From a virus, in the IMG/VR virus record IMGVR_UViG_3300034375_008912, positions 1 through 31,450 of that record: DNA of 31,450 nucleotides; one strand, written 5' to 3'. A program made the position numbers and the translations under genes. Positions 18,086 to 24,864 of the stretch are shown piece after piece. The notes beneath the pieces are model-generated. The model ran no database searches, was not told the DNA's origin, and saw only the letters and a list, made by a program, of their open reading frames with translations. Position 1 is the first letter of the stretch. Each line of letters begins with the position of its first letter.

Positions 18086-18412
18086 GTGGCCTTCCCAATC
18101 AAATCAACAGCATTACAGTCTGACGCAACCACCACAGGCAATGGCACTGACATCAGCGGTGAGCAGCACCTGGCGCACAGGTTCCGAGTGCGCAGCGCTG
18201 GAGGCACTGCCACAGTGGTGCTTGAGTCTTCTGACGATGGCAGCACATGGGATGAACTGGAGTCACTGAGCATGACAGCTGGCAGCAATGAGATGCGTGA
18301 GGTGTCTGGCCCACACTTGCGGTTGCGAGCGCGCATCAGCGCCATCAGCGGGGCCACCATCAACGTCATCTGTGAGCAGTACTACAGTGACCCACGAGGT
18401 GCAGTGCTGTGA
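18086..18412 (+). CDS. Small structural protein, beta-rich
   Basis: The 108-residue product starts at GTG 18086 after TAGGAG. It contains HRFRVRSAGGTATVVLESSDDGSTWDELESLS (given here only by its ends: residues 31-62), a two-strand pattern with an Asp-Gly-Ser-x-Trp turn often seen in small phage fibre or decoration proteins. The rest is also strand-like. It is coupled to the next gene (GTGA overlap), suggesting that the two act together, for example as a fibre accessory and its partner. I cannot assign a family. Confidence 0.55.
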   Translation: MAFPIKSTALQSDATTTGNGTDISGEQHLAHRFRVRSAGGTATVVLESSDDGSTWDELESLSMTAGSNEMREVSGPHLRLRARISAISGATINVICEQYYSDPRGAVL

Positions 18413-19230
18413 GCTTCTCACGTATCAACCCAGCCGTAGGCGCTGCCTCTGGTGGTGCGTCACTGACTACTGCCCAGACTGCAACGCTTGAGCGCTTCGA
18501 GGTGCGCAGCATTGACGACTGGAGCAACGCGCCAAAAGGTGTGGAGTATCTGCCACCACACAAAGACCAGCGCGCTGGCGGTGCATATACGTGCACATCT
18601 TACTCAGCAGCCGCTGCAGGCCTGACGATGAATTGCAGTGTCAAGCAGTCTGACGGTGATGGCACCAACGCAGCCACACCCATTGGCTTTGCATACAACA
18701 TTGGCCTTGGCACCACTGATGTGAGCATTGGCTTGGACAACATCACTGCCAAGCGTGGCAGTCTGCAGTTTTATTATTTGGATTTTGCAATAGGCAACAG
18801 CACGCACACTGATGACACGTTTTTTGGCATCGTCATAAAAAGCTACAATGACGCCGACTATGCGATCTCAAAATATCACTGCAGGGCTGGGAGCAGTTCA
18901 CGTGTCATTGATGACGGCACTACGCTGACAGATGCCCAGCTTGAGGCTGGTCTCAGGTTGCGGATTGAATGGGATGCATCAGAGGGTGGTTTCAAGGCAT
19001 TTTACAGCCTGGACGATGGCTCAACTTATACGGAGCTCGGATCTGGGTCATGCCCCACTGGGTATGTGTCACCCGTGACAGACACCACCAGTGCAACGAT
19101 AAGCAGCCCAAACACCTGGTCTCGGTTTCATGATGGGCGTGCTGTGTACTTTACGCTTGGCACCAACCAAAATCTTGCAAGCGACTTCTGGACCGCGCGT
19201 TGCACTGACTTAAACTTTCACGAGGTATAG
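18409..19230 (+). CDS. Putative tail fibre / lectin-like protein
   Basis: The 273-residue protein starts at a GTG overlapping the previous stop. Its C-terminal two-thirds reads as a jelly-roll: LQFYYLDFAIGN, FFGIVIKSYND, LRLRIEWDASEGGFKAFYSLDDG and VYFTLGTNQNL are alternating strands of the kind found in concanavalin-like domains. As the last gene before the lysis cluster it is most likely a tail adhesin or fibre part. The call is from fold impression and position; no receptor can be named. Confidence 0.55.
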   Translation: MSFSRINPAVGAASGGASLTTAQTATLERFEVRSIDDWSNAPKGVEYLPPHKDQRAGGAYTCTSYSAAAAGLTMNCSVKQSDGDGTNAATPIGFAYNIGLGTTDVSIGLDNITAKRGSLQFYYLDFAIGNSTHTDDTFFGIVIKSYNDADYAISKYHCRAGSSSRVIDDGTTLTDAQLEAGLRLRIEWDASEGGFKAFYSLDDGSTYTELGSGSCPTGYVSPVTDTTSATISSPNTWSRFHDGRAVYFTLGTNQNLASDFWTARCTDLNFHEV

Positions 19231-19233
19231 CCA

Positions 19234-20007
19234 ATGAAGTTGTCAGTGTGGGCGGGCAAGGCTCAACTCAGAGACCCAGAGCGCTGGGTTGGTATTATCC
19301 AGCAGGCCGGGTGTGAGCGCGTTGACTTGGTGGTCAATGACCTGAGCAGATGGCGCGTCCGTCAAAATGGCAAGGTTACAAATGGCTGGTACAAGACCAG
19401 CAAGCACTGGCAGACCTATGACGAGTCAAAGCTTGAGGCGTTTGCCAAGGCTGCAGTCAACGCAGGCCTTGAGGTGCATACCCTGTTTTGGGCTGTACCA
19501 ACACCCAAGGGGCTGACCAGCGCTGCCTGCTGGCTGCACACGTTTGCCGAGACGGTTGGCGTGTCTGGCCATGTGCTTGACGCAGAGGAGCCCATCACTC
19601 AGAGCAGCTATGTGGACTATGGTGGCAACCCAGATGAGGCAGCTGAGCACCTTTTTGCCATGATACGCGAGCCACTTGGCGTCACTCACATTGGGTATGC
19701 ACCAGTGCACACTGTGCAGCCATTTGTGTCACGGGCAGCGTATGCCATACCGCAGACATACCTGACCAAGACAAGCGGCCTGACTGAGGATTCTGTGCCC
19801 AGGCTGCTGGCCAGGAGTGAGCGCAAACTGGGTGCACGTGAGATGGTTGGCAGCTTTGCCATGTACAGGCAGCCTGAGCCTGACAACATCAAGGCCACGC
19901 TGTGTGCGCTCAAGGCCTGTGGCGTCAAGACCGCTATTGGGTGGCATGCCAGCAGCCTCAAGCGATATGGCAAGGCACTGAGGGCAGCCAATGAATCAGA
20001 CGCTTGA
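19234..20007 (+). CDS. TIM-barrel glycoside hydrolase-like protein, putative endolysin
   Basis: The 257-residue protein shows eight strand segments in TIM-barrel order: KLSVWAG, RVDLVVND, EVHTLFWAVP, GHVLDAEEP, THIGYAPV, IPQTYL, MVGSFAMYR and TAIGWHAS. Residues D116, E118 and E119 in LDAEEP sit at the end of strand 4, where GH25-like muramidases and related hydrolases carry catalytic acids. It is followed by membrane and lipoprotein genes typical of a lysis cassette, so it is probably the endolysin that cuts peptidoglycan. There is no signal peptide, so it would need a holin. A tail-associated glycosidase is the alternative. The exact family is unproven. Confidence 0.65.
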   Translation: MKLSVWAGKAQLRDPERWVGIIQQAGCERVDLVVNDLSRWRVRQNGKVTNGWYKTSKHWQTYDESKLEAFAKAAVNAGLEVHTLFWAVPTPKGLTSAACWLHTFAETVGVSGHVLDAEEPITQSSYVDYGGNPDEAAEHLFAMIREPLGVTHIGYAPVHTVQPFVSRAAYAIPQTYLTKTSGLTEDSVPRLLARSERKLGAREMVGSFAMYRQPEPDNIKATLCALKACGVKTAIGWHASSLKRYGKALRAANESDA

Positions 20008-20233
20008 ACATACAATTCTGTCAGAGCTTGCTGCCATGAGGCAGGAGTTGCGTGACGTGCGCACGTCTATCAGTGGCGATCCAACTGACAGCACCAAGCC
20101 AGGCATCATGACCAGGCTGGACCGACTTGAGCAGCAGATGGCTGCTGTGCAATGGTTTACACGCTCCGTGATGGGCGCAGCTGTCACCATAGTGGTTGGC
20201 GCTGTGGCTGGTTTTTTCCTTGGGAGAGTTTGA
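19991..20233 (+). CDS. Small membrane protein, XhlA/holin-like
   Basis: The 80-residue product has a charged helical N-terminal half (residues 1-50, including RLDRLEQQMAAVQW, coiled-coil-like) and one hydrophobic span near the C-terminus (about residues 57-77, SVMGAAVTIVVGAVAGFFLG). This layout matches haemolysin XhlA-type proteins and some phage holins. Its start lies 17 bases inside the endolysin gene. It most likely takes part in lysis at the inner membrane; the precise role (holin, antiholin or accessory) is not settled. Confidence 0.65.
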   Translation: MNQTLEHTILSELAAMRQELRDVRTSISGDPTDSTKPGIMTRLDRLEQQMAAVQWFTRSVMGAAVTIVVGAVAGFFLGRV

Positions 20234-20236
20234 GAG

Positions 20237-20491
20237 ATGAAAGCGACAAAGACACAGGCTACAGTGTTGGCCACTGCTTTGACTGGTGTGCTGGCGTATG
20301 TGCTGGCTCAGGTGTATGACCTGACCATTGACCAGGCAGTTGCCACGCACGTCAGCACCATAATCAGCACATTGATTGCCTTGTTTCTGCCTCCACCGTC
20401 AGGTGGGTCAGCTATTGCGGTCAGCCCACGCACACAGGCTGATGTGCCAGTTGAGCAGCCTGCAGTGTTCACAGAGGAGCTTTCAGAATGA
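20237..20491 (+). CDS. Putative holin
   Basis: The 84-residue protein has two hydrophobic spans, about residues 8-25 (ATVLATALTGVLAYVLAQ) and 39-53 (HVSTIISTLIALFLP), followed by a hydrophilic Pro/Glu-rich tail. Size and topology are those of a class II holin, which forms the inner-membrane lesion that releases the endolysin. It is placed between the XhlA-like gene and the lipoprotein gene. The two membrane genes may act as a holin/antiholin pair; which is which cannot be read from the sequence. Confidence 0.65.
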   Translation: MKATKTQATVLATALTGVLAYVLAQVYDLTIDQAVATHVSTIISTLIALFLPPPSGGSAIAVSPRTQADVPVEQPAVFTEELSE

Positions 20492-20691
20492 AGATTGCAC
20501 ACATTGGCCTGCTATGGGCTGCGCTCTGCCTGTCTGGATGTGCCACCACGTGTGACAGCATCAAAATCACCAAGCAGACGCTTGCAGACAATCGCACCAA
20601 GGTGGTGTTCAAGTGCTCTGACAAGGTCATTGAGGCCACAGTCAAACGCGCACCTGAGTGCCTTGATGCCTGCTGGAAGCCAGCAGAATGA
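20488..20691 (+). CDS. Small lipoprotein, o-spanin candidate
   Basis: The 67-residue protein begins with a hydrophobic signal, IAHIGLLWAALCLSGC, ending in a lipobox with LSGC and the lipidated cysteine at position 18. The mature part would be about 50 residues, with four more cysteines. A small lipoprotein directly after holin genes is the usual place of an outer-membrane spanin (Rz1-like), which joins inner and outer membranes in the last step of Gram-negative lysis. It is not especially Pro-rich and no i-spanin partner is obvious, unless the preceding membrane protein serves. It overlaps both neighbours by ATGA-type junctions. Confidence 0.65.
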   Translation: MKIAHIGLLWAALCLSGCATTCDSIKITKQTLADNRTKVVFKCSDKVIEATVKRAPECLDACWKPAE

Positions 20692-20900
20692 GTGACAAGC
20701 AACTCATCAAGACAGCTGCAGGCATGGCCACAGACCGTCTTGCGCAATTGATTGAGGACGCTGGGCCAATCTACATGTCAGCGCTTGACGCTGTGCAGGA
20801 TTTGATTGAGGCGGCCATTGAGGAGGCGTACACCACACGCCTTGAGGCTGACACCATAGAGTTCATTGACTTGGATGCGCAGTCTGGTGTCACTGACTGA
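20688..20900 (+). CDS. Hypothetical acidic helical protein
   Basis: The 70-residue product is acidic and helical (VQDLIEAAIEEAYTTRLEAD, about residues 36-55), without membrane span, cysteine or known motif. It is coupled to the lipoprotein gene by an ATGA overlap and overlaps the start of the phosphoesterase gene. I do not recognise it. Position between the lysis cassette and a regulatory/phosphoesterase gene gives no clear clue. Confidence 0.6.
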   Translation: MSDKQLIKTAAGMATDRLAQLIEDAGPIYMSALDAVQDLIEAAIEEAYTTRLEADTIEFIDLDAQSGVTD

Positions 20901-22143
20901 GCATGAAATTGGGGCGACTGTTGCAACGCTCAAGGCCAGTGGATTGTCATTCGCACAGATTGGCAAGCGCCTTGGTATAAGCAAGCAGAAGGCGCACAGG
21001 CTCATGCACAAGTATGGTGGTGGCAAGCAGCCCACCATGCACGTCATTGATGAGATTGGCACGCCAGCAGAGGTGCTGCAGCGCCACAACCTCAACCCAG
21101 CTGAGTGGCGCGCTGTCCGTTTCAGTGAGTGGGAGGCGCAAGCCAAGCACGGCAAAATCAAGACACTCACAAGCACACGCTTTGAGCGCATTGACCCAGC
21201 CGCTGAAGCCATGCAGCAGATTGCCTGGCAAGTGCGACCGCGCAAGCCATTCACCACACTGCCAGCGCAGCAGCATGCTCTGGTGGTGCCAGACAGTCAG
21301 ATTGGCTACAGCCGGAGCCTGTCAGAGCAGTTGACGCCATACCATGACAGGCAGGCTCTGGATGTGTGCCTGCAGGCTGCCAAGCTGCTTGGTGATAAGC
21401 TGGCCTTTATATACTTCTGTGGTGACATGTTGGACTGCGCTGAAAGCACACGCAAATTCAGCAAGCCAGCAAGCACACAACGCACTATGTGGCCTGCCAT
21501 GCTGGAGTGGCGCTGGCTTCTGGAGCAATTCAGGATTGCAGCGCCACACGCTTTGCTGTGCTGGGCTGAGGGCAATCATGAGGGGCGCATCCGGCGCACC
21601 TTGGTTGATTCTGTGCCTGAGCTTGCGGACTTACCACCAGCAGATGACCCTGATGGCAGTCCGTTGTTGAGCATGCAGAGGATGATGGGCCTGGACTCGA
21701 TTGATGTGCAGTATCTGGGGCCATACGGCAGCAAGGCAGGCGAGCTCCACAGGTGGGGCATACGATTCCACCACGGTGACAAGGTTGGGAAGGCTGGCGC
21801 GACTGCTGGCAAGTACCTCAATGAGCGCACAAGTCAGATATATGGCCACGTCCACAGGATGGAGCAGGCATGGTCAACAAAGCCCGGGGCAGATGGCCAG
21901 CCTGTTGACATATTCTCTGCCACATTCGGGTGCACCTGTCACACTGATGGCAGAGTGCCAAGCAATAAGCCCCACCATAACTGGCAGCAGGGCATGGGCA
22001 TCTTGACGCGCTGCAGCGATGGATGGGTGGAGCCAACACCTGTGCGCATCAGGGCAGGAGGCAGGGCGACAGTGCTTGGCACAGAGCTATGTGGTAGTGA
22101 TTATGTGGAGCGCTTGCGCGCTGAGACAAACTACCCATATTGA
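20875..22143 (+). CDS. HTH plus calcineurin-like metallophosphoesterase fusion
   Basis: The ~422-residue protein has an N-terminal helix-turn-helix, GLSFAQIGKRLGISKQKAHR (about residues 23-42), and then a metallophosphoesterase. Its metal-binding motifs appear in order: D140-S-Q142 (a variant of DxH), G183-D-M-L-D187, G233-N-H-E236, H300-G-D302 and G324-H-V-H327. Most motifs are intact, so catalysis on a phosphoester (nucleotide or nucleic acid) is plausible, with Gln in place of the first His. The HTH may target it to DNA. Starts at ATG 20875 or GTG 20887 are both possible; neither has a clear ribosome site, so translation probably depends on coupling to the upstream gene. Confidence 0.75.
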   Translation: MRSLVSLTEHEIGATVATLKASGLSFAQIGKRLGISKQKAHRLMHKYGGGKQPTMHVIDEIGTPAEVLQRHNLNPAEWRAVRFSEWEAQAKHGKIKTLTSTRFERIDPAAEAMQQIAWQVRPRKPFTTLPAQQHALVVPDSQIGYSRSLSEQLTPYHDRQALDVCLQAAKLLGDKLAFIYFCGDMLDCAESTRKFSKPASTQRTMWPAMLEWRWLLEQFRIAAPHALLCWAEGNHEGRIRRTLVDSVPELADLPPADDPDGSPLLSMQRMMGLDSIDVQYLGPYGSKAGELHRWGIRFHHGDKVGKAGATAGKYLNERTSQIYGHVHRMEQAWSTKPGADGQPVDIFSATFGCTCHTDGRVPSNKPHHNWQQGMGILTRCSDGWVEPTPVRIRAGGRATVLGTELCGSDYVERLRAETNYPY

Positions 22144-22153
22144 GAGGTGTGCC

Positions 22154-22429
22154 ATGGCAGTTGAGAGAGCAGGTGAGAAATTTGAGGGCTATAACAAGCC
22201 AAAGCGCACACCAAACCACCCAACAAAGAGCCATGCTGTGCTGGCCAAAGAGGGTGACAAGGTCAAGCTGATACGGTTTGGCCAGCAGGGCGTCAAAGGC
22301 TCACCACCACGCAAGAACGAAAGCAAGGCAGACAAGGCCAGACGTGCAGCATTCAAGAAACGTCACGCGGCAGGCATCAAAAAAGGCAAAATGTCAGGCT
22401 CTTACTGGTCAGCAAAGGTCAAGTGGTAG
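22154..22429 (+). CDS. Conserved basic phage protein ending in YWSAKVKW
   Basis: The 91-residue, strongly basic protein has the pattern YNKPKRTPNHPTKSH, KLIRFGQQGVKGSP, then a Lys/Arg-rich region and SGSYWSAKVKW at the end. I recognise this pattern (IRFGQQG plus a YW-x-x-KVKW end) as a small conserved protein of unknown function present in many phages, probably the DUF5872-type group. Basic composition suggests nucleic acid or capsid association. GAGGTG at 22143-22148 precedes the ATG. It is the last gene of the rightward block before the terminator. Confidence 0.75.
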   Translation: MAVERAGEKFEGYNKPKRTPNHPTKSHAVLAKEGDKVKLIRFGQQGVKGSPPRKNESKADKARRAAFKKRHAAGIKKGKMSGSYWSAKVKW

Positions 22430-22440
22430 GAGCAAATCAA

Positions 22441-22469
22441 CCCCACCTGGCTCCGGGTGTGGACCTTTT
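22441..22469 (+). terminator. Rho-independent terminator between convergent genes
   Basis: A C-rich arm (CCCCACC) and a G-rich arm (GGTGTGG) enclose a loop TGGCTCCG; the stem has one mismatch, and it is followed by ACCTTTT. It lies between the end of the rightward block and the end of the leftward regulator gene. Read the other way, the hairpin is followed by a weaker T-rich stretch, so it may stop transcription in both directions. Confidence 0.55.
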
Positions 22470-22472
22470 GTG

Positions 22473-22739
22473 TCAGTCAAATTGTCCTTTTTGGGGTCTT
22501 GACCTCAGCCTGACTTGCCTGACCTCCTCATACACATCAGGATGATTCTGCTGCAGATGCGCCAGCACCTGCACAGCTGCGCGAGATGGGCCACGAGGTG
22601 TGCGCGCACCTGTGCGCCATCTGGACAGCACAGAGGGTTGCACACCTAGCATAGCGGACAGGTCTGCAGTGGTGTGTTTTTGACCCAAAAGCGACAAGGC
22701 CACAAAAAAAGTCTGCTGATTGTCTTGCAAGTTTGTCAT
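22473..22739 (-). CDS. XRE-like HTH transcriptional regulator (only minus-strand gene)
   Basis: The 88-residue product carries a helix-turn-helix, TTADLSAMLGVQPSVLSRWR (about residues 23-42), with the Ser-x-x-Ser-Arg-Trp recognition helix typical of Cro/CI-type proteins. It is the only gene on the minus strand, converges on the terminator and diverges from the early/replication block. This layout suggests a repressor or early-late switch. The protein is short for a CI repressor and has no visible self-cleavage domain, so it is nearer to Cro or a P2 C-type regulator. Its promoter is an extended -10 box directly upstream and its transcript should be leaderless. Confidence 0.75.
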   Translation of the reverse strand: MTNLQDNQQTFFVALSLLGQKHTTADLSAMLGVQPSVLSRWRTGARTPRGPSRAAVQVLAHLQQNHPDVYEEVRQVRLRSRPQKGQFD

Positions 22740-22746
22740 GTCTCAT

Positions 22747-22755
22747 ATTATACCA
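22747..22755 (-). promoter_or_regulatory. Extended -10 promoter (TGGTATAAT) of the HTH regulator gene
   Basis: On the minus strand the bases read TGGTATAAT: a perfect TATAAT with the TGn extension. No good -35 box lies 16-18 bases upstream, which extended -10 promoters can do without. Only seven bases (ATGAGAC) separate TATAAT from the gene's ATG, so transcription should start at or next to the start codon. Confidence 0.65.
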
Positions 22756-22788
22756 TTGGCACAACCCTGAAGACAGGAGAACATGCAG

Positions 22789-23088
22789 ATGAGCAAGCAA
22801 GCGACTACAGTAGACTTTGGAAATGCGCGCGTTTTATATGACCCATGGTCTGGCAGAGTAAGTGAAACCAGTGTTTTTGTGGGTGGTGTGTATTCTGGTT
22901 TTATCACTGAGAAGATAGACGACCCATCTGACCGGCCATACCCAGAGGACGTGGACAGGGGTCGGTTTGTTTTGCACTTGGACAGATGGCAGATTGTGGA
23001 CGGCAGATACAGCCCCAGCGTGCCGCGTTTCCACAGCAGCATGCAGTCAGCCATGGACGCAGCGCGCGCTGAGTTGGGGGCCAACTAA
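22789..23088 (+). CDS. Hypothetical early protein
   Basis: This is the first rightward gene after the regulator. Two starts are possible, ATG 22783 and ATG 22789; the second is better spaced (nine bases) from AGGAG at 22775-22779, giving a 99-residue product. It has strand-rich segments (VDFGNARVLYDPWSGR, VFVGGVYSGFITEK) and a final helix, MQSAMDAARAELGAN. I do not recognise it. First place in an early operon often means a host-takeover or regulatory protein, but there is no direct evidence for that here. Confidence 0.6.
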   Translation: MSKQATTVDFGNARVLYDPWSGRVSETSVFVGGVYSGFITEKIDDPSDRPYPEDVDRGRFVLHLDRWQIVDGRYSPSVPRFHSSMQSAMDAARAELGAN

Positions 23089-23420
23089 TGCAAGACTACA
23101 CACCAGGCGCCATATTCCTCATCACTGACAAACACACCAACGCATACGTTGGCGATGTGCACCCACTGGCTGGCCTTCTGGTCAAGGTTATCAGTGACCC
23201 AGGCGCTGACCTGGCTGGGCACTGGATTGAGTGCGAGGTCATCAACTCAGCCGCTGATATCATGAACGCATACAACGCATATTTGCGCGCGCATCGGCCA
23301 GGCATGTATGCGTCACTGCACTATGACAGTGAGTATGCAGCGCTTGAGCTGCAGACTCTCATGGTGCCTGCTGATGTGCTTGATGATACCAACACTGTGA
23401 CAGGAGGCGCAAACGCATGA
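23088..23420 (+). CDS. Hypothetical early protein
   Basis: The 110-residue product starts inside the previous stop (TAATG). It begins with a strand-like MQDYTPGAIFLITDKHTNAY and a segment LLVKVISDPGADLAGHWIEC that resembles a small barrel with an Asp-Pro-Gly-Ala turn, then helices. No catalytic motif is visible. It is not recognised; its neighbours are other small early genes. Confidence 0.6.
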   Translation: MQDYTPGAIFLITDKHTNAYVGDVHPLAGLLVKVISDPGADLAGHWIECEVINSAADIMNAYNAYLRAHRPGMYASLHYDSEYAALELQTLMVPADVLDDTNTVTGGANA

Positions 23421-23500
23421 AACACCTGACCACTGCAGCCAAAACAATACTCACAATGGCTCTTTTCTACTTTTACGCAATAGTGTGCGCGGTGCTCTGA
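23417..23500 (+). CDS. 27-residue membrane micro-protein
   Basis: A small open frame starts with ATG in an ATGA overlap with the gene before it and ends TGATG with the gene after it. The product is MKHLTTAAKTILTMALFYFY followed by AIVCAVL: a short basic start and one hydrophobic span. Both junctions are exact start/stop overlaps, and a CAGGAGGC site lies at 23401-23408, nine bases before the ATG, so it is very likely translated. The role is unknown; small early phage membrane proteins sometimes alter host envelope or transport functions. Confidence 0.6.
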   Translation: MKHLTTAAKTILTMALFYFYAIVCAVL

Positions 23501-24234
23501 TGCCAAAAGCGCACACAGACTGGTCAAAGCAGCCGCTTGGCCTAATGCCTGACAGTGAGCTTGCTGAGCGCCTTGGTGTGTCTGTGCACACAGTGAGGCG
23601 GCAGCGCTTGCGCCATGGCATCAGAAAGCTGGACATGCACATATGTGATGACATCACCAAGGCTTTGCGTGAGCGCGGTGCAATGTCAGCAGCAGACTTG
23701 GCAGACCTGCTGAGCAAGCAAGTCAGTTGGGTATACAAAAAAATCACGCAGATGGTGCACGCTGGCGATGTGTGGAGGCACAGAGCAGGCAGAGGGTACA
23801 TGTACACACTGGCAGGGCAGAAGTACGTCAACAAGTCTGCCATCAACGGTGGTGTGCCATGCACGATGACTGCCAGAGAGGATGAGGCCAGCCCACTGCG
23901 TGGCACATACTGTGATGATGATGTGGTTGACTGGTCATGTGTGTCATTCATCGACTATGACACAGAGGATCGCTCTGACATCTTCAAGTGCAAGCGCAAG
24001 CGCCAGACGCTGACGCTTAGGCACTGTGTTGAGCTTTTTGGCGAGGTGCACGCGATGCGCAAGAAGGGCACAGCCTGCTGGGGTTGCCCACAGGGCGCAC
24101 ACATCAGACTACGCCACTGCTATGACTTGGAGCCAACCAAGCAACGAATCAGAGACGCTCTGCAGGTGGCCACAGAGGGCAGTGACAAAAACCATGCAGA
24201 GGCAAGATTGTTGAGAGCATACGATGAGTCATGA
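23500..24234 (+). CDS. DNA-binding protein with two HTH domains
   Basis: The 244-residue protein starts at ATG 23500 (TGATG overlap). Residues about 12-45 form one HTH, MPDSELAERLGVSVHTVRRQ, a pattern common in phage regulators; residues about 50-105 look like a winged HTH (ALRERGAMSAADLADLLSKQ, then GRGYMYTLAG as the wing). The C-terminal half has several cysteines (CDDD, WSC, FKC, RHC, CWGC, RHC) and may bind a metal. It is probably an early-gene regulator acting on phage DNA. Its targets could be the repeats at 28496-28679, but this is a guess. Confidence 0.65.
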   Translation: MPKAHTDWSKQPLGLMPDSELAERLGVSVHTVRRQRLRHGIRKLDMHICDDITKALRERGAMSAADLADLLSKQVSWVYKKITQMVHAGDVWRHRAGRGYMYTLAGQKYVNKSAINGGVPCTMTAREDEASPLRGTYCDDDVVDWSCVSFIDYDTEDRSDIFKCKRKRQTLTLRHCVELFGEVHAMRKKGTACWGCPQGAHIRLRHCYDLEPTKQRIRDALQVATEGSDKNHAEARLLRAYDES

Positions 24235-24433
24235 TGATTGGATTGAGCGCTGCCTTGGTGAGCCTGTGCAGCGTCTGGTGGTGTGCCCATGTGGCGCACC
24301 TGTAGTGCCAACTGAGCCATGCAGCGTCTGTGGGGCGCTTGTATTTGGCAGAGTTGGGTTTTTTCGGTCGCACAAAAAACCTGCCCACAATGGGCAGAAT
24401 GAGGGCAAATCATGCGCAGCACAGTCATCCTGA
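24224..24433 (+). CDS. Small zinc-ribbon protein
   Basis: The 69-residue product has the pattern CPCGAPVVPTEPCSVCG (about residues 21-37), i.e. Cys-x-Cys then Cys-x-x-Cys, a zinc ribbon. The rest is short and polar, with a basic C-terminus RSHKKPAHNGQ. It overlaps the previous gene by 11 bases and the next by 22 bases. Zinc-ribbon micro-proteins are common in phage early regions and usually bind DNA, RNA or host proteins; none of these can be chosen here. Confidence 0.65.
   Translation: MSHDDWIERCLGEPVQRLVVCPCGAPVVPTEPCSVCGALVFGRVGFFRSHKKPAHNGQNEGKSCAAQSS
24381..24397 (+). other. Short perfect hairpin CTGCCCA-CAA-TGGGCAG before a gene start
   Basis: A 7-bp perfect stem with a three-base loop lies in the 3' part of the zinc-ribbon gene, ending 14 bases before the ATG of the next gene. 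It has no T-run, so it is unlikely to be a terminator. It could affect translation or mRNA processing, or be coincidental. Confidence 0.4.
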
Positions 24434-24864
24434 CCATTGCGAGCGTTGGCCAAGCTGGTGGGCCATGTGCTTGGTGCGCAACGCTCACAAGCAAGGGCAA
24501 ACGCCTTGAGTTGACAGGCGGGAGCGTAGAGAGCACGCAGCCACGTCAGCTGTGGCGCGCGCTGATAGAGGGTCTCAACAGTCTGACCAGGCCATGTGTG
24601 GTGCTTGCGTATACCAACGCTGCATGGCTGGTGAGCCTGATGACCAACAGGCCAGAGGATACAAGCAAGAGTGATGACCTGTACCGTGAGGCCAGGGCTG
24701 CAGCGCTTGAGCATCGGCTTGAGTTGCACCACAGGGCAGATGTGGCCACACAGCGGGACATGGCTCGAAAAATGCTCAAGAGGTTAGATGCGCTTGGTGA
24801 TGCAGATATGCCCACTGAGTGGGTGTATGAGCAGGCTGATGATGCACAAATGGGGTTGTTCTAG
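24412..24864 (+). CDS. RNase H-like fold protein lacking catalytic acids, putative
   Basis: The 150-residue sequence can be laid along E. coli RNase HI: strand 1-2 VILTIASVGQAGGPCAWCAT against [20 protein letters not shown], then LELTGGSVESTQPRQLWRAL in place of the TTNNRMELMAAI helix, PCVVLAYTNAAWLVSLM in place of VILSTDSQYVRQGI, and a helix near LYREARAAALEHRLELHH. The acids that bind magnesium are not conserved: D10 aligns with Ile, E48 with Leu and D70 with Asn. If the alignment is right, it is an inactive RNase H-like protein, perhaps a nucleic-acid or partner binder. Alignment was by eye. It precedes a nuclease gene and a single-stranded-DNA-binding gene. Confidence 0.45.
   Translation: MRSTVILTIASVGQAGGPCAWCATLTSKGKRLELTGGSVESTQPRQLWRALIEGLNSLTRPCVVLAYTNAAWLVSLMTNRPEDTSKSDDLYREARAAALEHRLELHHRADVATQRDMARKMLKRLDALGDADMPTEWVYEQADDAQMGLF

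Noticed and set aside
22725-22751. Plus-strand promoter (TTGCAA and TATTAT) for the early genes at the divergent junction
   Set aside because: The spacing is only 15 bases and the boxes overlap the better minus-strand promoter. An early rightward promoter must exist, but I could not identify it with confidence.
24381-24397. Hairpin as a terminator
   Set aside because: It is a perfect 7-bp stem but lacks a T-run and lies inside a gene just before another start codon.
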